A stretch of 37,038 nucleotides of DNA, taken from assembly GCF_016937615.1 (NCBI RefSeq), contig NZ_JAFHKI010000154.1:1-37038 (forward strand), written 5' to 3'. The notes under the pieces are model-generated. The model had not been told where the DNA came from, ran no database searches, and was given only the letters and a program-made list of their open reading frames with translations. Below are positions 9,386-17,058 of this stretch, one piece after another (the first letter of the stretch is position 1; every line of letters begins with the position of its first letter). Position numbers and translations under genes: made by a program. The DNA comes from Pseudomonas lactucae (lineage in GTDB: Bacteria > Pseudomonadota > Gammaproteobacteria > Pseudomonadales > Pseudomonadaceae).

Positions 9386-10780
9386 TTAAACAGCGAAGAT
9401 TTTGCCCGGGTTCATGATCCCGTTCGGATCGAACACCGCTTTGACGGCCTTCATGTATTCGATTTCAACCGGGGAGCGACTGTAGGTCAGGTAATCGCGC
9501 TTGGTCATGCCCACGCCGTGTTCGGCGGAGATCGAGCCGTTGTACTTCTCGACGGTCTCGAACACCCACTTGTTCACGGTGGCGCACTTGGCGAAGAACT
9601 CGTCCTTGCTCAGGTTTTCCGGCTTGAGGATGTTCAGGTGCAGGTTGCCGTCACCGATATGGCCGAACCAGACGATTTCGAAGTCCGGGTAGTGTTCGCC
9701 GACGATGGCGTCAATTTCCTTCAAGAACGCCGGCACTTTGGAGACGGTGACCGAGATGTCGTTCTTGTACGGTGTCCAGTGGGAGATGGTTTCGGAGATG
9801 TACTCGCGCAGCTTCCACAGATTGTGCAGTTGGGTTTCGCTCTGGCTCATCACGCCATCCAGCACCCAGCCCTGCTCGACGCAGTGCTCGAAGGTTTCCA
9901 GGGCGTGGTTGGCGACTTCTTCGGTGGTGGCCTCGAATTCCAGCAGCGCGTAGAACGGGCACTCGGTTTCAAACGGCGCCGGCACATCGCCACGGCCGAG
10001 GACTTTGGCCAGGGCCTTGTCCGAGAAAAATTCGAAGGCAGTCAGGTCCAGCTTGCTCTGGAAGGCGTGCAGCACCGGCATGATCGAGTCGAAATCGGTG
10101 GTGCCCAGCACCATGGCGGTGAGGTTCTTCGGCGCACGGTCCAGGCGCATGGTCGCTTCGATCACAAAACCCAGGGTGCCCTCGGCGCCGATGAACAGCT
10201 GGCGCATGTCGTAGCCGGTGGCGTTCTTGATCAGGTCGCGGTTCAGCTCCAGCACATCGCCCTTGCCGGTGACGACTTTCATGCCGGCTACCCAGTTACG
10301 GGTCATGCCGTAGCGAATCACCTTGATCCCGCCGGCATTGGTGCCGATATTGCCGCCAATCTGGCTGGAACCGGACGATGCGAAATCCACTGGGTAGTAC
10401 AGGCCGTTTTCTTCGGCGACGTTCTGCAACTGCTTGGTGACCACGCCTGGCTGGCACACAGCGGTGCGGTCGGTGAGGTTCACGTCGAGGATCTGGTTCA
10501 TATAGTCGAAGGACACGACCACTTCGCCATTGGCCGCCACCGCCGCAGCCGACAGCCCGGTACGCCCGCCCGACGGCACCAGCGCCACCTTGCGTTCATT
10601 GGCCCAACGCACAATGGCCTGGACCTGCTCGGTGGTCTTGGGGAAGACGATAGCGGTGGGCGCGGGTGCGAAGTGCTTGGTCCAATCCTTGCCGTAAGCC
10701 TCCAGGGAGTCGGCGTCGGTCAGCACTTTGCCGGGCTCAACCAGGGTCTTTAGCTCATCAATCAGGGCAGGATGGGTCAT
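9386..10780 (-). CDS. D-2-hydroxyglutarate dehydrogenase (FAD-binding, D2HGDH/GlcD family)
   Basis: Flavoenzyme oxidising D-2-hydroxyglutarate to 2-oxoglutarate. The 464-aa protein has an N-terminal PCMH-type FAD domain (about residues 35-220: VALVPSGGRTGLSAAAV, SSGSSQIGGNIGTNAGGIKV) and a C-terminal FAD-oxidase domain with the metal/substrate motif FGHIGDGNLHLN and ISAEHGVGMTKRDYL. The start is ATG 10780 (MTHPALIDELKTL); the longer reading adds 10 unlikely residues. It is divergent from serA, and work in Pseudomonas has shown that this enzyme removes the D-2-hydroxyglutarate that SerA produces, pulling serine synthesis forward. The adjacency here supports that assignment over D-lactate or glycolate oxidase, which share the fold. 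Confidence 0.9.
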   Translation of the reverse strand: MTHPALIDELKTLVEPGKVLTDADSLEAYGKDWTKHFAPAPTAIVFPKTTEQVQAIVRWANERKVALVPSGGRTGLSAAAVAANGEVVVSFDYMNQILDVNLTDRTAVCQPGVVTKQLQNVAEENGLYYPVDFASSGSSQIGGNIGTNAGGIKVIRYGMTRNWVAGMKVVTGKGDVLELNRDLIKNATGYDMRQLFIGAEGTLGFVIEATMRLDRAPKNLTAMVLGTTDFDSIMPVLHAFQSKLDLTAFEFFSDKALAKVLGRGDVPAPFETECPFYALLEFEATTEEVANHALETFEHCVEQGWVLDGVMSQSETQLHNLWKLREYISETISHWTPYKNDISVTVSKVPAFLKEIDAIVGEHYPDFEIVWFGHIGDGNLHLNILKPENLSKDEFFAKCATVNKWVFETVEKYNGSISAEHGVGMTKRDYLTYSRSPVEIEYMKAVKAVFDPNGIMNPGKIFAV

Positions 10781-10984
10781 CGACAGAACTCTCGAACAAT
10801 TCATGGTCATCCTGAGAACGCTTCACGTCGCAGGAATGAGTGTTAGCGGGGCGCGTATGCTAGCATACCGCCCCCGCAGGACAGAGCCCAAGGGCGTTTC
10901 TGCGGTGACGGCTTTCCTGCCGTCCGGGTCAGCTTGCGCTGCTCGACTCCCTGCCAATTTTCTCCGGGATACAGGTTTACGCAG

Positions 10985-12214
10985 ATGAGCAAGACTTCTC
11001 TCGATAAGAGCAAGATCAAGTTCCTTCTTCTGGAAGGCGTCCACCCATCGGCTGTCGACGTTCTGAAAGCCGCCGGGTACACCAGCATTGAGTACATCAC
11101 CAGTTCTCTGCCGGAAGCCCAGCTCAAGGAAAAGATCGCCGACGCGCACTTCATCGGCATTCGCTCCCGCACTCAGCTGACCGAAGAGATCTTCGATCAC
11201 GCCAAGAAACTCGTGGCGGTCGGCTGTTTCTGCATCGGCACCAACCAGGTCGACCTCAACGCAGCGCGCGAGCGCGGCATCGCGGTGTTCAACGCACCGT
11301 ATTCCAACACCCGTTCCGTCGCGGAGCTGGTGCTGGCCGAGGCCATCCTGCTGCTGCGCGGTATCCCTGAGAAGAACGCTTCCTGCCACCGTGGCGGCTG
11401 GATCAAAAGCGCGGCCAACTCCTTCGAAATCCGCGGCAAGAAGCTGGGTATCGTCGGTTACGGCTCGATCGGCACGCAGTTGTCGGTACTGGCGGAAGGC
11501 CTGGGGATGCAGGTGTTTTTCTATGACACCCTGACCAAGCTGCCATTGGGCAACGCCACGCAAGTGTCGAGCCTGACCGAGCTGCTGGGCATGTCCGACA
11601 TCGTCACCCTGCACGTTCCGGAAACCGCTGAGACTCAGTGGATGATCGGCGAGAAGGAAATCCGCGCCATCAAGAAAGGCGGCATCCTGATCAACGCTGC
11701 ACGCGGCACCGTGGTCGAGCTGGACGCCCTGGCCGACGCGATCAAGGACAAGCACCTGATCGGCGCCGCCATCGACGTGTTCCCGGTGGAGCCACGCTCC
11801 AACGATGACATTTTCGAAAGCCCGCTGCGTGGCCTGGACAATGTGATCCTGACCCCGCACATCGGCGGCTCCACCGCTGAAGCGCAGGCCAACATCGGCC
11901 TGGAAGTCTCGGAGAAACTGGTCAAGTACAGCGACAACGGTACGTCGGTATCGTCCGTGAACTTCCCCGAAGTGGCCCTGCCGGCTCACCCTGGCAAGCA
12001 CCGCCTGCTGCACATCCACCAGAACATTCCTGGCGTGATGATGGAGATCAACAAGGTCTTCGCGGAAAACGGCATCAACATCTCCGGTCAGTTCCTGCAG
12101 ACCAACGAGAAGGTCGGCTACGTGGTGATCGACGTCGACGCCGAGTACTCGGACCTGGCGCAAGAGAAGCTGCAGCACATCAACGGCACTATCCGTAGCC
12201 GTGTGTTGTTCTAA
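10985..12214 (+). CDS. serA: SerA, D-3-phosphoglycerate dehydrogenase
   Basis: Catalyses NAD-dependent oxidation of 3-phosphoglycerate in the first step of L-serine synthesis, and reduces 2-oxoglutarate to D-2-hydroxyglutarate as a side or coupled reaction. 409 aa, as in E. coli-type SerA. It has a nucleotide-binding GYGSIGTQ (about 158-165), INAARGTVVEL, the catalytic His in LTPHIGGSTAEAQ, and a C-terminal ACT domain from about residue 335 (HRLLHIHQNIPGVMMEINKV) for serine feedback. The ATG at 10985 (MSKTSLDKSK) is the family start; an upstream ATG adds 17 residues. Followed by a strong bidirectional terminator. Confidence 0.97.
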   Translation: MSKTSLDKSKIKFLLLEGVHPSAVDVLKAAGYTSIEYITSSLPEAQLKEKIADAHFIGIRSRTQLTEEIFDHAKKLVAVGCFCIGTNQVDLNAARERGIAVFNAPYSNTRSVAELVLAEAILLLRGIPEKNASCHRGGWIKSAANSFEIRGKKLGIVGYGSIGTQLSVLAEGLGMQVFFYDTLTKLPLGNATQVSSLTELLGMSDIVTLHVPETAETQWMIGEKEIRAIKKGGILINAARGTVVELDALADAIKDKHLIGAAIDVFPVEPRSNDDIFESPLRGLDNVILTPHIGGSTAEAQANIGLEVSEKLVKYSDNGTSVSSVNFPEVALPAHPGKHRLLHIHQNIPGVMMEINKVFAENGINISGQFLQTNEKVGYVVIDVDAEYSDLAQEKLQHINGTIRSRVLF

Positions 12215-12231
12215 CGCTTTAAACGCCGCAC

Positions 12232-12268
12232 AAAAAATGGGAGACCCGTGGGGGTCTCCCATTTTTTT
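12232..12268. terminator. Bidirectional Rho-independent terminator after serA / DUF4399 gene
   Basis: Left arm AAAAAATGGGAGACCC (12232-12247) pairs with GGGTCTCCCATTTTTT (12252-12267) around a 4-base GTGG loop. The T-run on plus and the A-run on minus suit both convergent genes. Confidence 0.93.
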
Positions 12269-12281
12269 GTCTGGATAACGC

Positions 12282-12722
12282 TTACTTGACGATCACCGTG
12301 ATGACTTTCGAGGCGACTGTCGGGTTGAACTGCATGTGCAGTTTGTCGCCGGCCACCAGTTGCAAGGTGTGCTTGCCTGGGGTCAGGGTCAGTTCGGTTT
12401 CGGTCTGGGCCTTGCCGTAGTGAATTACAGTGTCGGTGGCCGGGATCGGTACGCTGGCGTCAGGCAGCGCTTTCTGGTCGATCAGCAGATGGTGGTGGCC
12501 GGTGCCGGCGGTCTGGTCAGTGGCCGGGGCCAGCTTCAAGCCTTCCATGCCGAATTTCACGGTGAAGGTTTTATCGACAGTGGCGCCGTCCTTGGGTGAC
12601 ACGATAAAGACTTTGGCGCCTTCAGGCGGTGCACTGCGCGGGATGCCGTCGGCGGCAGTGGCCAACATCGAAGCACCCAGCAGCAGGCTGGCAATCGTTG
12701 CACGGGACAAAAGGGCTTTCAT
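12282..12722 (-). CDS. DUF4399 periplasmic protein
   Basis: A 146-aa exported protein of unknown function. Signal peptide MKALLSRATIASLLLGASMLATAADG, probably cut after the ATA. The mature part has an immunoglobulin-like beta pattern and the family hallmark GTGHHHLLID, plus DTVIHYGKAQTETELTLTPG and LQLVAGDKLHMQF. The clustered histidines hint at metal binding, which is inference only. Start ATG 12722 has GGAGAAG upstream; the ORF runs open to 12833 but that extension is not family-like. Equivalent by position to P. aeruginosa PA0315. Convergent with serA. Confidence 0.88.
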   Translation of the reverse strand: MKALLSRATIASLLLGASMLATAADGIPRSAPPEGAKVFIVSPKDGATVDKTFTVKFGMEGLKLAPATDQTAGTGHHHLLIDQKALPDASVPIPATDTVIHYGKAQTETELTLTPGKHTLQLVAGDKLHMQFNPTVASKVITVIVK

Positions 12723-12856
12723 TCGCTTCTCCAGTTTTTCTGTGAAATCTGTAGGGTTATGACAACTTCGCGATAAATTGCTGTCCAAGGCACTCACCAC
12801 CCTAGCAAAGCGATGCTGAACGGCGCCTCGCACATTCGAATTCTTTAGGAGTGACC

Positions 12857-13351
12857 ATGCGCTTTTCGCCTGGCCTGTTACTTTTGCTGCCCCTTCTGAG
12901 CCCCTTGGCTCATGCCGAACTGATCGACGACGTCAATGATCGCGGTGAACTGCGCATTGCCCTTGAAGCCAACACCCCGCCCTACAATTTCAAGGAAGGC
13001 GACAAACTCACTGGCTTTGAAGTCGAGCTGGGTGAACTGCTGGCAAAGGAAATGGACGTGCGTTCCTCGTTTATCACCACCGATGAGGCCGACATGCTCC
13101 CCGGTGTAGCCACCGGCAAATATGACGTGGCCATCAACCATATCGCTAAGACTGCCGAGCTTGAGGATCAGTTCGATTTCAGCGCGGTTTATCACGAGAA
13201 ACCTGAGCTGGCGATCCCGTTCCAGAAGGGCAACCCGGCGTTCAAGAGCAGTTTGGATGGGGCGTTGAAGCGGGTGAGGGACGATGGCCGGCTGAAGGCG
13301 CTGTCGCAGAAGTGGTTTGAGGGCGACACCGCTGCAGTCAAGGCTGAATAG
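12857..13351 (+). CDS. Half-size periplasmic solute-binding protein (SBP_bac_3 / amino-acid type), lobe II missing
   Basis: 164 aa with signal peptide MRFSPGLLLLLPLLSPLAHA, starting at ATG 12857 behind AGGAG. The mature N-terminus, ELRIALEANTPPYNFKEGDKLTGFEVELGELLAKEM to DVAINHIAKTAELEDQFDFSAVY, matches lobe I of polar amino-acid binding proteins. It then jumps to LAIPFQKGNPAFKSSLDGALKRVRDDGRLKALSQKWFEGD, the C-terminal return to lobe I. The roughly 80-100 residues of lobe II that normally lie between are absent, without a frame break. No permease or ATPase lies next to it. Synteny suggests a relative of PA0314, which is normally full length. It may be a non-transporting binding or sensing protein, or the product of an in-frame deletion. 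Confidence 0.8.
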   Translation: MRFSPGLLLLLPLLSPLAHAELIDDVNDRGELRIALEANTPPYNFKEGDKLTGFEVELGELLAKEMDVRSSFITTDEADMLPGVATGKYDVAINHIAKTAELEDQFDFSAVYHEKPELAIPFQKGNPAFKSSLDGALKRVRDDGRLKALSQKWFEGDTAAVKAE

Positions 13352-13352
13352 G

Positions 13353-13868
13353 TTAAATGTGGGAGCAAGCCCCCACATTTGGTCTATTCAAGACTTGAGA
13401 GATGGACTGCGCCTCGGGCAACTCCAGCTCACTGAACACCTGCACGCCGTGGCGCCTGAGCAGCGCCGCCGTAACGCCTTCGCCAGTCACCTTGACGCCG
13501 CTGAAGGTGCCGTCATAGGTCAGCAGGTTGCCGCAGGACGGGCTGTTGGCCTTGAGGATGGCGATACGGATGTTGTGGCGTTGCACCAGGGCCAAGGCCT
13601 GGCGAGCGCCTTCGAGGAAGGCGGCACTGAAGTCTTCGCCCTCGGCGGTAAGTACTTTGGCGCGCGCCTGCCACACCTCGACGCCCTGCCCACCGAGAAT
13701 CTCGGCAGCGGGCCTGGGCGTTGGCAAGCCGCCCGCCACTTCCGGGCAGATCGCAACCACGCGGCCTTCGGCCTGCCACGCCGCCAGTTGATCGAACGGC
13801 CCACTGGCGCCGCCGTCATAGCGCACCTTGTGTCCGAGCAGGCAGCGGCTGACCAGTATCTTTTGCAT
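13353..13868 (-). CDS. DUF523 family protein
   Basis: A 171-aa cytoplasmic protein of unknown function. It shows the family's conserved cysteines: ILVSRCLLGHKVRYDG, AICPEVAGGLPTPRPAAEI and ILKANSPSCG, which suggest a metal- or thiol-dependent active site. ATG 13868 begins two bases after the stop of the 2OG-oxygenase gene on the same strand, so translation is probably coupled. Its last residues, ...NRPNVGACSHI, are encoded inside a REP hairpin (13355-13380), and its stop lies one base from the stop of the convergent binding-protein gene. Confidence 0.88.
   Translation of the reverse strand: MQKILVSRCLLGHKVRYDGGASGPFDQLAAWQAEGRVVAICPEVAGGLPTPRPAAEILGGQGVEVWQARAKVLTAEGEDFSAAFLEGARQALALVQRHNIRIAILKANSPSCGNLLTYDGTFSGVKVTGEGVTAALLRRHGVQVFSELELPEAQSISQVLNRPNVGACSHI
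13355..13380. repeat. REP hairpin overlapping the end of the DUF523 gene
   Basis: AAATGTGGG (13355-13363) and CCCACATTT (13372-13380) are perfect inverted arms with an AGCAAGCC loop. It lies at the junction of two convergent genes and provides the final codons of the minus-strand one. Confidence 0.8.
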
Positions 13869-13870
13869 GT

Positions 13871-14503
13871 TTAAAAGGGCTCGTTGCCCCGCCGACGAAA
13901 CCAGCCGGTGAGGGACAGGCGTTCGCGCGTCGCAGGCATGACTTCGTGGGGCACTTCACCGGACAGGAACACCACCAGGCATCCCCCCGTGGGCACTACA
14001 TCGTATTCAACGCCATCCTTGAGGTACATGCGCAACTGGCCACCCTGTTCGGGCAGCCAGGCGTCGTTCAAGTAGACCACTGCCGACACCGTGCGCCGGT
14101 CATCGTCACGAAAGCGGTCCAGGTGCCTGAGATAGAACGACCCTGGCGGGTACAGGGCGAAGTGGCTTTCGAAATCTTCCAGGCCGAGGAACAAGTCACG
14201 GTTCATCGCCAGGCGCAGGCTGTCCATCAATGCCATATAGGTCCCGCAGACGGCGGCATCATCCTCTTCCAGCCACTGGATATGATCGCCGCGAATGCCC
14301 TCGCGAATCTCCTGGGCCGGGCCACGCCCTACTGCCGCCGGGGCCAACTCACCTTCAGCTGCACGTTTACGGCACTCAGCCGCCAATTCCAGGGTCAGAG
14401 CCTGGGGCAGGAAGCCGTTTTGCTGCGACCAGCCTTTTTCGGCGAGGTCGTCGACAATGCGTTGCAACAGAGGGTGATCAAGGGGTATGTGCATGGCGCG
14501 CAT
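13871..14503 (-). CDS. 2OG-Fe(II) oxygenase (prolyl 4-hydroxylase-like fold)
   Basis: About 210 aa, soluble. It has the facial triad HxD...H: RHLDRFRDDDRRTVSAVVYLND (His and Asp), the distal His in SGEVPHEV, and the 2-oxoglutarate-binding Arg in RERLSLTGWFRRR. FALYPPGSFYLRHLD and GGQLRMYL are typical of the bacterial P4H-like/SM-20 group. Substrate unknown. The start is uncertain: ATG codons at 14512, 14503 and 14494 are all possible and none has a strong ribosome site; 14503 (MRAMHIPLDHPLL) has a GGAT nearby. Followed directly by the DUF523 gene. Confidence 0.85.
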   Translation of the reverse strand: MRAMHIPLDHPLLQRIVDDLAEKGWSQQNGFLPQALTLELAAECRKRAAEGELAPAAVGRGPAQEIREGIRGDHIQWLEEDDAAVCGTYMALMDSLRLAMNRDLFLGLEDFESHFALYPPGSFYLRHLDRFRDDDRRTVSAVVYLNDAWLPEQGGQLRMYLKDGVEYDVVPTGGCLVVFLSGEVPHEVMPATRERLSLTGWFRRRGNEPF

Positions 14504-14634
14504 AGTATCCATACACCCGTAAATCCGACAGCGCCGTCGAGCACCCAAACACACTTTAGTCAGGTGACTGATAGGACTTCTCGACAAATCCTACGCCCGA
14601 CACGGACAATAGTGGCCGACTGACAGGAGTCCAT

Positions 14635-15387
14635 ATGCGTCGTTTGTTTTTTTCCTTGCTGATGTTCTGCGTTTTGCCCGCTTGGGCAGACGGCCATGAC
14701 CAGTTGTACAAGGTCGCCGGCTGGGCCGAACAACGTGCGCATTTCAATGACGCCCTGAGTGCCGCCCAGCAGCGCTACCGCAATAGCCTGCCGCCGGCGG
14801 TGTATCAGGCGCTGGTGGACAACAGCAATACACGCTTTGCCGCACAAGCCATGGACCAACGGGCCGAAGCGCAGCTGCGCAAGCACCTGGCGGACCCCGC
14901 ACCCGCCCTCGCGTTCTTCCAGTCGCCGCTGGGCCGCAAGATCGTTGCCGCCGAGTTGCTCGCCACCCGCCGCGACCAATTGGCGAAAAACGCCCAGGGC
15001 CTGCCGAAAATCCAGGCCGACGCCACCCGCAGCCTGATCATCGGCCACCTGGCCCAGGCCCTGCCCGCCCGCGAAGCCGGCGCAGAGGTGAGCCTGGCGA
15101 TTGCCGGTGTGGCCGCTGACAGTTTGAGCCAGATGATCCCGGGCCTGTTGGGCGGCGGTCAGGCACAGGGCATGTTGAATGGTCAACGCGAGCGGTTGAT
15201 GCAGCAGATTGGCAATGATCTGAACAACACGCTGTTGTATGTCTATCGGGATTTGTCCGACCCGGAGCTGGAAGAATTCGCAACGTTTGCGGAGTCACCG
15301 GAGGGTAAGGTGTATTACCAGGCGGCGCTGGCGGCGATTCGGGCAGGCTTGGCTGTTGGCCAGAGCACTTCAAGCCTGACGCAGTAA
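14635..15387 (+). CDS. DUF2059 exported protein
   Basis: 250 aa with a signal peptide (MRRLFFSLLMFCVLPAWADG), so periplasmic. Largely alpha-helical. The C-terminal part (about residues 185-235: QIGNDLNNTLLYVYRDLSDP, ELEEFATFAESPEGKVYYQA) is the DUF2059 signature, helices ending in a 'stretch of SPxGKxYY' pattern. An internal related motif occurs near residue 95 (ALAFFQSPLGRKIVAAEL). Molecular role unknown. Start ATG 14635 has AGGAG seven bases upstream. Stands alone, divergent from the oxygenase gene. Confidence 0.85.
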   Translation: MRRLFFSLLMFCVLPAWADGHDQLYKVAGWAEQRAHFNDALSAAQQRYRNSLPPAVYQALVDNSNTRFAAQAMDQRAEAQLRKHLADPAPALAFFQSPLGRKIVAAELLATRRDQLAKNAQGLPKIQADATRSLIIGHLAQALPAREAGAEVSLAIAGVAADSLSQMIPGLLGGGQAQGMLNGQRERLMQQIGNDLNNTLLYVYRDLSDPELEEFATFAESPEGKVYYQAALAAIRAGLAVGQSTSSLTQ

Positions 15388-15402
15388 CCCCCTCCCACAT
15401 TT
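15388..15402. repeat. Half REP element
   Basis: CCCCCTCCCACATTT directly after the DUF2059 stop is the right half of the REP consensus. No matching left arm is present, so it is a degraded or single-arm copy between two convergent genes. Confidence 0.5.
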
Positions 15403-15410
15403 GGATTGTG

Positions 15411-16352
15411 TTACTTCAGTTGATCCGTGAGAAAGCTGAAATATTCATCGCGAATCTCGGGAATCTCATTCGCCAAATGGTGCCGACCGCGCTTGAGCAT
15501 CAACACCTCAGGCTGATCAAACTTACCCCGCAACACCTGCAAATTGTGCTGCCAGTCCACCGTCATATCTTCCTCGCCCTGCACGATCACTGGCCGCCGG
15601 GGGCTGCGCGGCGCGGTTTCAATGCGCTTGATCCAGCGCAACAGCGCGCCCACCCAGGCGGTGGGCAGTTGGCGCGGCTGCAGCGGGTCGGCTTCCAGAA
15701 ACGGTTTGAATGCAGGGTCGTTGGTGTTCTCACTGAACCGCCGCGCAATACCGTTGACGAACGGCCGCAGCAGGTAATAACTCACTTGCGACCAGCCCCA
15801 GGCACGCGGACGTACCAGCGGCGATAACAGGAAGGTCTTGCCCTGGGCCGGGCTGTCGGCGCCATGGTGGAGCAAATGATCCACCACCACCGCGCCGCCG
15901 GTGCTCTGCCCAAACAGGTGCCAGGGCTGCGGCAGTTGCAGTGCCTGGGCCTGTGCGAACAGCGCCTGCACAACGTTCTGGTACACCGCAAAATCATCAA
16001 TGCTGGCCCGTGCGCCGCTGGACAAACCATGGCCCGGCAGGTCGCAGGCGATCACCACGAAGCCCTGGTCCAAGGCCCAGTCCACCACATGGCGGTACAG
16101 GCCCATATGGTCGTAGAAGCCGTGGAACATGAACATCGTCGCCACTGGCGCGGGCGGCCACCACACCTGCGCCACCACCTCGAACCCATCCACCTCGAAA
16201 CACCCCAGGCGGCTTGTGGCCGGCACCTTGCGCGCCGTCAGGTCCAAGCCATAAAAGCGCTGATAGACCCGCGCCTCGGCGCTGAGCGGTTGCGCATCCA
16301 CCAGGGGTCGCAAGCTGTCGCGCAGATGATCGGGGTCAAAGGTGACGGGCAT
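15411..16352 (-). CDS. Alpha/beta hydrolase, monoacylglycerol-lipase/lysophospholipase type
   Basis: 313-aa esterase or lipase of the serine hydrolase class. Visible triad: nucleophile Ser in LFGQSTGGAVVVDHL (GxSxG), Asp in VIVQGEEDMTVDW, His in KRGRHHLANE. The oxyanion-side motif is MFHGFYDHMGLYRHVVDWALDQG, followed by IACDLPGHGLSSG, as in Serine aminopeptidase S33/Hydrolase_4 members. No signal peptide. Start ATG 16352 (MPVTFDPDHL) has GGAAG upstream; a longer reading to 16418 adds 22 residues. Substrate unknown. Divergent from the DUF6436 gene. Confidence 0.87.
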   Translation of the reverse strand: MPVTFDPDHLRDSLRPLVDAQPLSAEARVYQRFYGLDLTARKVPATSRLGCFEVDGFEVVAQVWWPPAPVATMFMFHGFYDHMGLYRHVVDWALDQGFVVIACDLPGHGLSSGARASIDDFAVYQNVVQALFAQAQALQLPQPWHLFGQSTGGAVVVDHLLHHGADSPAQGKTFLLSPLVRPRAWGWSQVSYYLLRPFVNGIARRFSENTNDPAFKPFLEADPLQPRQLPTAWVGALLRWIKRIETAPRSPRRPVIVQGEEDMTVDWQHNLQVLRGKFDQPEVLMLKRGRHHLANEIPEIRDEYFSFLTDQLK

Positions 16353-16451
16353 AAAGGCTTCCAGACTGACGGTGAAGATGAATATCGAGCTGCGATATTC
16401 ATCTGTCGAGGCAAGCATGGCAAGCTACGCGACCTGCGAGGATAGATCCGA

Positions 16452-17027
16452 ATGCGACAGCCCTACCGTACCACCCTGTGCGCCAGCCTGATCCTGCTCC
16501 TCTGCGCGGGTGTGCTGTGGGCCGCGTATGACTGGTTCCAGGGCCGCTACCTGCGCGCTTTCAGCGAACACACGGCGGTGTTTTCCGGTGACCCCTTGAC
16601 GCTGCCCGCCGACCTCGCCGGCCCTGGCCCGATCCGCCTGGTGCACTTCTGGGACCCGGCCTGCCCATGCAATGTCGGTAACCAGCAGCACTTGGGCGAG
16701 CTGATCGAGCAGTACGCTCCCCAAGGGGTCGAGTTCTATGCCCTGCAAAAAACCGGCAGCCACGGCCAACTGCCTGACAATCTTCGTAACATGAAAATCC
16801 TCACCGCCCTGCCCGGTGCCGACCAGGTACCGGCCAGCCCTGCCGTGGGCATTTGGGACCGTTCGGGCAAGCTTGCGTATTTCGGGCCCTACAGCGAAGG
16901 GTTGACGTGCAACGCCAACAACAGCTTTATAGAACCGATCTTGAAAGCCCTTGCCGCCGGACGCGAGGTGAATGCCACGCATACCCTGGCGGTGGGCTGT
17001 TATTGTTCGTGGCCCAAAGGGGAGTAG
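16452..17027 (+). CDS. DUF6436-type thioredoxin-fold membrane-anchored protein
   Basis: 191 aa with an N-terminal membrane anchor (TTLCASLILLLCAGVLWAAY, about residues 7-26), so the body faces the periplasm. The thioredoxin-like core begins IRLVHFWDPACPCNVGNQQH, where CPC replaces the usual CxxC, and continues SPAVGIWDRSGKLAYFGPYSEGLTC. Further Cys residues occur near the C-terminus (VGCYCSWPKGE). Role unknown; a thiol function is likely from fold and cysteines. Start ATG 16452 has GAGGATAG upstream. It ends 31 bp before the acylase gene on the same strand and may be co-transcribed with it. Confidence 0.8.
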   Translation: MRQPYRTTLCASLILLLCAGVLWAAYDWFQGRYLRAFSEHTAVFSGDPLTLPADLAGPGPIRLVHFWDPACPCNVGNQQHLGELIEQYAPQGVEFYALQKTGSHGQLPDNLRNMKILTALPGADQVPASPAVGIWDRSGKLAYFGPYSEGLTCNANNSFIEPILKALAAGREVNATHTLAVGCYCSWPKGE

Positions 17028-17058
17028 CCCGCGGTCCTCACCCAGGTAAGGAAAGTTC

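Noticed and set aside
10823..12262. 479-codon open frame on minus opposite serA
   Set aside because: Shadow of serA codon bias. It would read through the serA terminator and shows no recognisable domain.
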